A DNA stretch of 64,000 nucleotides from NCBI RefSeq assembly GCF_024267655.1, contig NZ_CP100595.1, positions 992,001 to 1,056,000 on the forward strand, given 5' to 3'. The notes under the pieces were generated by a model that was given only the letters and a program-made list of their open reading frames with translations, was not told where the DNA came from and searched no databases. The DNA is from Arcobacter roscoffensis (GTDB lineage: Bacteria > Campylobacterota > Campylobacteria > Campylobacterales > Arcobacteraceae). Below are positions 60,334-64,000 of the stretch, piece by piece. Each line of letters opens with the position of its first letter. Position 1 is the first letter of the stretch. The position numbers and the translations under genes are program-made.

Positions 60334-60913
60334 TACACTTGAAAGTTGTGGTTACAAAGTACATAACGCAAAAGATAAAAAAGAAGCTTTAGAAATATCA
60401 AAGATTTATATAAAGGAGGGAATCTCTGTAGGTCTTGGAGGTTCTACTTCTGTTGGGCAGATTGGATTACTTGATTTTCTTGTAAATAATAAAAATATTA
60501 CTTTATACAATCAGTATGAAAAAGGTATTTCTATGGAAGAAAATACAAAGAGAAGAAGAGAAGGTATGCTTACTGATTTATATGTTACAGGTACTAATGC
60601 ATTAACTAAAGATGGGAAACTAGTAAATGCAGATGGCAGTGGAAATAGAGTCGCAGCTATGATTTTTGGACCTAAAAAGGTTTTAGTAATTGTAGGAAAA
60701 AATAAAATTGTAAATTCTGTAGAAGAAGGCTTTGATAGGGTTATGAATGTAGCTGCTGTTAAAAATATTGATAGAATGAATAAAAAAGCTATTGAAATGG
60801 GAAAAGAACCAAGACACAATTTAGATAATGCTGCAAATAAATTTACTTATATAAAAGCAGATGAAAAAGATAGAATAGTATTGATTTTAGTAGATGAAGA
60901 ATTGGGGTTTTAA
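60317..60913 (+). CDS. LUD-domain protein (LutC/DUF1121-like)
   Basis: The 198-residue protein has the LUD-domain pattern GISVGLGGSTSVGQIGLLDFL, LYVTGTNALTKDGKLVNADGSGNRVAAMIFGPKKVLVIVGKNK and KNIDRMNKKA (parts). LutC is one of three subunits of an L-lactate oxidase in other bacteria, but stand-alone LUD proteins of this size have no firm function. It overlaps the TRAP permease by 17 bases and is one base before the oxidase gene. It may help handle a 2-hydroxy acid. Confidence 0.85.
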   Translation: MQKLINTLESCGYKVHNAKDKKEALEISKIYIKEGISVGLGGSTSVGQIGLLDFLVNNKNITLYNQYEKGISMEENTKRRREGMLTDLYVTGTNALTKDGKLVNADGSGNRVAAMIFGPKKVLVIVGKNKIVNSVEEGFDRVMNVAAVKNIDRMNKKAIEMGKEPRHNLDNAANKFTYIKADEKDRIVLILVDEELGF

Positions 60914-60914
60914 G

Positions 60915-62111
60915 ATGTATGATTATTTGATTATAGGGGCAGGTATTATAGGATTAAATATTGCTAAAAACTTAAAACAGAGATTCCCTCAAAGCAAAAT
61001 TTTGGTGATAGAAAAAGAAAATGAAGTAGGCTTTCATAGTTCAGGACGAAATTCAGGGGTTCTTCATGCAGGCTTTTACTATACAGCAAATTCTTTGAAA
61101 GCTAAGTTCACAAAAGAGGGAAATGCAGCTTTAAAAGAGTTTGTTAAAAGCAGAGGATTACAACTTAATGAGTGTCAAAAAGTTGTAGTTGCAACAAATG
61201 ATAAAGAAGTTGAGGGATTAGAAGAACTTAAAAGAAGAGGAGATATTAATGGAGTTGAGCTTATATGGTTGGACGAAAAACAATTATCTGAGCTTTATCC
61301 AAATATTAAAACTTATAAAAAAGCACTTCTATGTCCAAGTACAGCAACAGTAAATCCAAAAGAAGTAACAAAAGAGTTTGCAAAAGTTATTGAAGAAATG
61401 GGAGTTGAGTTACTTTTAGATTGTAAATATATTTCAAGTAATAGCAATGTTGTATCTACAAGTGCTGGAGATTTTCAAACTACAAAAGTGATTAATTGTG
61501 CAGGATTATATGCTGATAATATTGCTAGAGATTTTGGTTTTTCAAAAGATTATGTGATTATTCCATTTAAAGGTATTTATTTAAAAGATAAAAAAAATGA
61601 ATCGAATCTTAAAACAAATATTTATCCTGTGCCAAATTTAGAAAACCCATTTTTGGGAGTTCATTATACTTTAACTGTAGATAATGAAAGTAAGATTGGG
61701 CCTACAGCTATTCCTGCATTTTGGAGAGAAAATTACAAAGGTTTTGATAACTTCTCTTTAAAAGAGTTTATTCAGATTCTGTATTATGAATCAAAACTGT
61801 TTATTACAAATGCCTTTGGCTTTAGAAGTTTGGCTTTTGCAGAGATGAGAAAGTATTCACTTTCTCATTTAAAAGGATTAGCTCAAACATTAAGTAACAA
61901 AAAAATGGACCATAAAGGTTTTGATTCATGGTCAACGCCAGGAATTAGAGCTCAATTGTTAAATAAAAACACATTAGAGCTAGTGCAAGATTTTGTTGTT
62001 GAATCTGATGAAAATTCAGTACATGTTTTAAATGCAGTAAGTCCTGCATTTACATCTTCAATACCTTTCGCGAACTGGGTAGTAGAGGAGCATGTTTTAA
62101 AAAGTAAATAA
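60915..62111 (+). CDS. lhgO: L-2-hydroxyglutarate oxidase-like flavoprotein
   Basis: The 398-residue protein starts at the ATG at 60915, one base after the LUD stop; a frame to 60894 overlaps that gene. It has the FAD-binding DYLIIGAGIIGLNIAKNL, HSSGRNSGVLHAGFYYTANSLKA and VINCAGLYADNIARDFG, typical of LhgO/YgaF. These enzymes oxidise L-2-hydroxyglutarate to 2-oxoglutarate and pass electrons to quinone. Its place after a TAXI-TRAP transporter suggests uptake and oxidation of this or a related 2-hydroxy acid. Other DAO-fold oxidases are the alternative. Confidence 0.88.
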   Translation: MYDYLIIGAGIIGLNIAKNLKQRFPQSKILVIEKENEVGFHSSGRNSGVLHAGFYYTANSLKAKFTKEGNAALKEFVKSRGLQLNECQKVVVATNDKEVEGLEELKRRGDINGVELIWLDEKQLSELYPNIKTYKKALLCPSTATVNPKEVTKEFAKVIEEMGVELLLDCKYISSNSNVVSTSAGDFQTTKVINCAGLYADNIARDFGFSKDYVIIPFKGIYLKDKKNESNLKTNIYPVPNLENPFLGVHYTLTVDNESKIGPTAIPAFWRENYKGFDNFSLKEFIQILYYESKLFITNAFGFRSLAFAEMRKYSLSHLKGLAQTLSNKKMDHKGFDSWSTPGIRAQLLNKNTLELVQDFVVESDENSVHVLNAVSPAFTSSIPFANWVVEEHVLKSK

Positions 62112-62118
62112 TATAGGA

Positions 62119-63156
62119 TTATTTAGGGAATGTAAGGCTTACCTTCGTTCCCACTTGAACTTCACTTCTAATATCTATTTGTATTTCTAATATATCACAA
62201 AGCTTTCTTACAATACTCATTCCAATACCAAGACCATTTTCATTCTCTTTATAGTATCTTTGAAATACTTTATTTGTATCTTTTATTCCTACACCTGTGT
62301 CTTCTATGATAAGGCTATTATTCTCTATACTTATGATTACTTTTCCATTTTTTTTGTTATATTTACAAGCATTTGTTAGAAGGTTGTCTATGATTCTATC
62401 AACTGCATTTTTGTTGCTTTTGATAGTTAAATCATCTTGTAGCTTTTCAAAAGAGACTCTTGGATATAGCTTTTCTAAAAGCTCTATTTTATTATCAATT
62501 AGTTCTTTTAGTGAGATTTCTTCATCTTTTATAATTTGTTGAGGATTTATAAATTCTAAATTTTTATATAAAGATGAGATTGTTTTAGCACTTAATTCTA
62601 TTCTCTCAATCTCTTTAAAATCACCTTTTCTTCTTAAAAGTTTTGTGTTTAATAAAATAGATGTAGCAGGAGTATTTAAATCATGTATCAAGTCTTTTAA
62701 GAATGTCTCTAGTAGATTTACAGCCTCTTTCATAGGTCTTATTGAGTACATGGCAAAGGCTATAGATATAAGAAGTATAAAAATGAAAATAACAATACTA
62801 AATTTAAATATTTTCATCAAAAAGTCATTATAAACTTTCTCATATTTGTTTTTATCATAGATTACTTTTAAAAGGTAAGGGTTTTTTGATGGTGTTTTAA
62901 AATAAGCACATAAACCTCCATCACACTCGTAGATTTTAAAAGTCTCTTTTTTATCACTATATTCAACAATATCTAAACTAAATTTATCACTTTGAAAATC
63001 AAAAGTATAGTCTTTCATCTGATATAAAATATTCTCTTTTATATATTTTATTCTATCTTGATGATACATATAAAGTACGATAAAAGCGAAGCTAATCAAA
63101 GGAATAAAAAACAAAAAAGTAGTTGTTAGTAAGGATTTCTTCTCATAGTTCTTCAA
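62119..63156 (-). CDS. Two-helix sensor histidine kinase
   Basis: The 345-residue protein starts at TTG, seven bases after AGGA, and overlaps the response-regulator gene by 14 bases. It has a helix (about 10-29), a short periplasmic loop (about 30-115) containing C-D-G-G-L-C, a second helix (about 120-142) and a kinase core. The H-box is DLIHDLNTPATSILL, and the HATPase has NLLTNACKYN and GLGIGMSIVRKL. The cysteine pair in the sensor loop could be redox-active. It is convergent with lhgO, 7 bases away. The signal is unknown. Confidence 0.88.
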   Translation of the reverse strand: MKNYEKKSLLTTTFLFFIPLISFAFIVLYMYHQDRIKYIKENILYQMKDYTFDFQSDKFSLDIVEYSDKKETFKIYECDGGLCAYFKTPSKNPYLLKVIYDKNKYEKVYNDFLMKIFKFSIVIFIFILLISIAFAMYSIRPMKEAVNLLETFLKDLIHDLNTPATSILLNTKLLRRKGDFKEIERIELSAKTISSLYKNLEFINPQQIIKDEEISLKELIDNKIELLEKLYPRVSFEKLQDDLTIKSNKNAVDRIIDNLLTNACKYNKKNGKVIISIENNSLIIEDTGVGIKDTNKVFQRYYKENENGLGIGMSIVRKLCDILEIQIDIRSEVQVGTKVSLTFPK

Positions 63157-63787
63157 GTTTGTATCCTATACCTTTTATATTTGTGATATTTAAATCAAAT
63201 GTTTTTTTTAGCTTACTTATCAAAACTCTAAGTGCTGTATCTGAGGGTTTATTCATATAGTCAAAAAAATCAGTTTTATTTACTGTAAGCCCTATATTTT
63301 TAATAAGAAGGGAAAATACATCTTTTTCTACGCTTCCTAGTGCTACTTCTTTTTCGTCTTGAAAAACTCTATTTTCAAGTAAATCAAAACTAATATTCTT
63401 ATAGTTTATAGTTGGATTTCTTCTTTTTAATGTGGCTTTAACACGTGCAAGAAGTTCATCTGGATCAAAAGGTTTTTTTATATAATCATCACATCCACAA
63501 TCAAAACCTTCAAGGGTAGATTTTGTATCAATAAGTGCAGTTATAAAAAATGTAGGAGTGTTGTCTTGGGCATCTCTTAGAAGTTTTAATGTTTCTTTTC
63601 CATTTAATAAAGGAACATTTATATCAAATAAATATAAGTCATATTTCTCTTCATATGTTGCTTCAAGTACTTCTTCACCATCATTTACCAAAGTAACATC
63701 ATAGTTCTCTTCTTCTAGTAAATCAAGTAAACTACTTGCTAAAACAGTATCATCTTCAAGTAATAGGATTTTTAGTTTTTTATTCAT
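63143..63787 (-). CDS. OmpR-family response regulator
   Basis: The 214-residue protein has a receiver with E11-D12-D13, the acceptor aspartate in LYLFDINVPLLNG and the lysine in DYIKKPFDP. The C-terminal winged helix has EKDVFSLLIKN, DTALRVLISKLKKTF and IKGIGYKLEEL. It overlaps the kinase gene by 14 bases and follows a truncated exported-protein gene after 2 bases. Confidence 0.92.
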   Translation of the reverse strand: MNKKLKILLLEDDTVLASSLLDLLEEENYDVTLVNDGEEVLEATYEEKYDLYLFDINVPLLNGKETLKLLRDAQDNTPTFFITALIDTKSTLEGFDCGCDDYIKKPFDPDELLARVKATLKRRNPTINYKNISFDLLENRVFQDEKEVALGSVEKDVFSLLIKNIGLTVNKTDFFDYMNKPSDTALRVLISKLKKTFDLNITNIKGIGYKLEEL

Positions 63788-63789
63788 AT

Positions 63790-64000
63790 CTATTTTTCTA
63801 AACTAAAAGTTTTAGTAGGAAGTTTACTTTTTGCTTTGATAATCGCATTTGATTCCTCTTGAACTTTTTTATTTTTATTCGCAAGTTTTATTTTTAGTTT
63901 CTCAATGAGTTGTTTTTTCTCAACTGGATTTTTTGTTTGGTTTATTTTTAAAAGTAAATTATCAATAGTATTAATATTTTCAGTTTGAGCGAAAAGTGTA
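63790..64000 (-). CDS. C-terminal part of a small exported protein, cut by window edge
   Basis: The reverse strand gives about 69 residues up to a TAG at 63790. It starts with TLFAQTENINTID, the likely end of a signal peptide (cleavage near TLFA), followed by a charged helical region with many Lys, Asn and Glu (QTKNPVEKKQLIEKLKIKLANKNKKV). It ends two bases before the response-regulator start, so it is the first visible gene of that operon. It may be a periplasmic partner of the kinase. No family is recognised. Confidence 0.7.
   Translation of the reverse strand, partial: TLFAQTENINTIDNLLLKINQTKNPVEKKQLIEKLKIKLANKNKKVQEESNAIIKAKSKLPTKTFSLEK

Overview
The window looks like a chromosomal segment of a Campylobacterota bacterium, most likely of the Arcobacter group. 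The basis is the very AT-rich composition, the fused gamma/beta urease subunit, the many Cache/PAS histidine kinases with an IAHQW(R/K)QPL H-box, the single-domain globin, and the lactate permease and TAXI-TRAP genes. This assignment is an inference from gene content, not a database match.

Layout. 1-2488 (minus): a CheC-like/CheY-like pair, tRNA-Pro(UGG), and a small set with an exported protein, a membrane SprT-like metalloprotease and a membrane J-domain protein. 2712-8448 (plus): lactate permease and two tandem ankyrin-repeat paralogues. 8460-15523: a Cache histidine kinase, a DsbA-like protein, a J-domain/ADP-ribosylglycohydrolase/PsiE set, and a double-Cache chemoreceptor ending in a CheR-tether-like EWESF. 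15543-19621: a response regulator, a receiver-kinase and a hybrid kinase, directly before the urea ABC transporter urtABCDE (19719-25380).

25642-39629 is a continuous purine-nitrogen island. It holds a GntR/FCD regulator, allantoinase (puuE), OHCU decarboxylase, allantoicase, ureidoglycolate lyase, membrane cytochrome-c urate oxidase (puuD), HIU hydrolase, a Tsx-like outer-membrane channel, an NCS2 permease, an 8-oxoguanine-deaminase-like enzyme and urease ureD-AB-C-E-F-G. With urtABCDE this makes a complete route from urate (imported, or formed from 8-oxoguanine) to ammonia, glyoxylate and CO2. No xanthine dehydrogenase is seen.

After a NagZ-like glycosidase and a leucine-rich-repeat protein comes the most unusual region, 41531-45232. 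It is a decayed chromosomal integron. The integron-type integrase has a frameshift and an in-frame loss of its catalytic HxLRH segment. It is divergent from an array of unknown genes separated by structured attC sites. One cassette gene encodes four copies of an 18-residue repeat; three others encode small membrane proteins.

45383-52883 holds housekeeping and stress genes: a methyltransferase, an HTH protein, a heptosyltransferase, exonuclease III, a globin with an FNR-type box, a TetR/peroxiredoxin pair, TauE and an AEC transporter. 52991-62111 is a PAS kinase/response regulator pair, a BrnT-like toxin-antitoxin pair, and a TAXI-TRAP transporter operon with LUD-domain and L-2-hydroxyglutarate-oxidase-like genes. 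Identical 11-bp-spaced TTGAAAC repeats precede the kinase and the transporter. The window ends in another kinase/regulator pair preceded by a truncated exported-protein gene.
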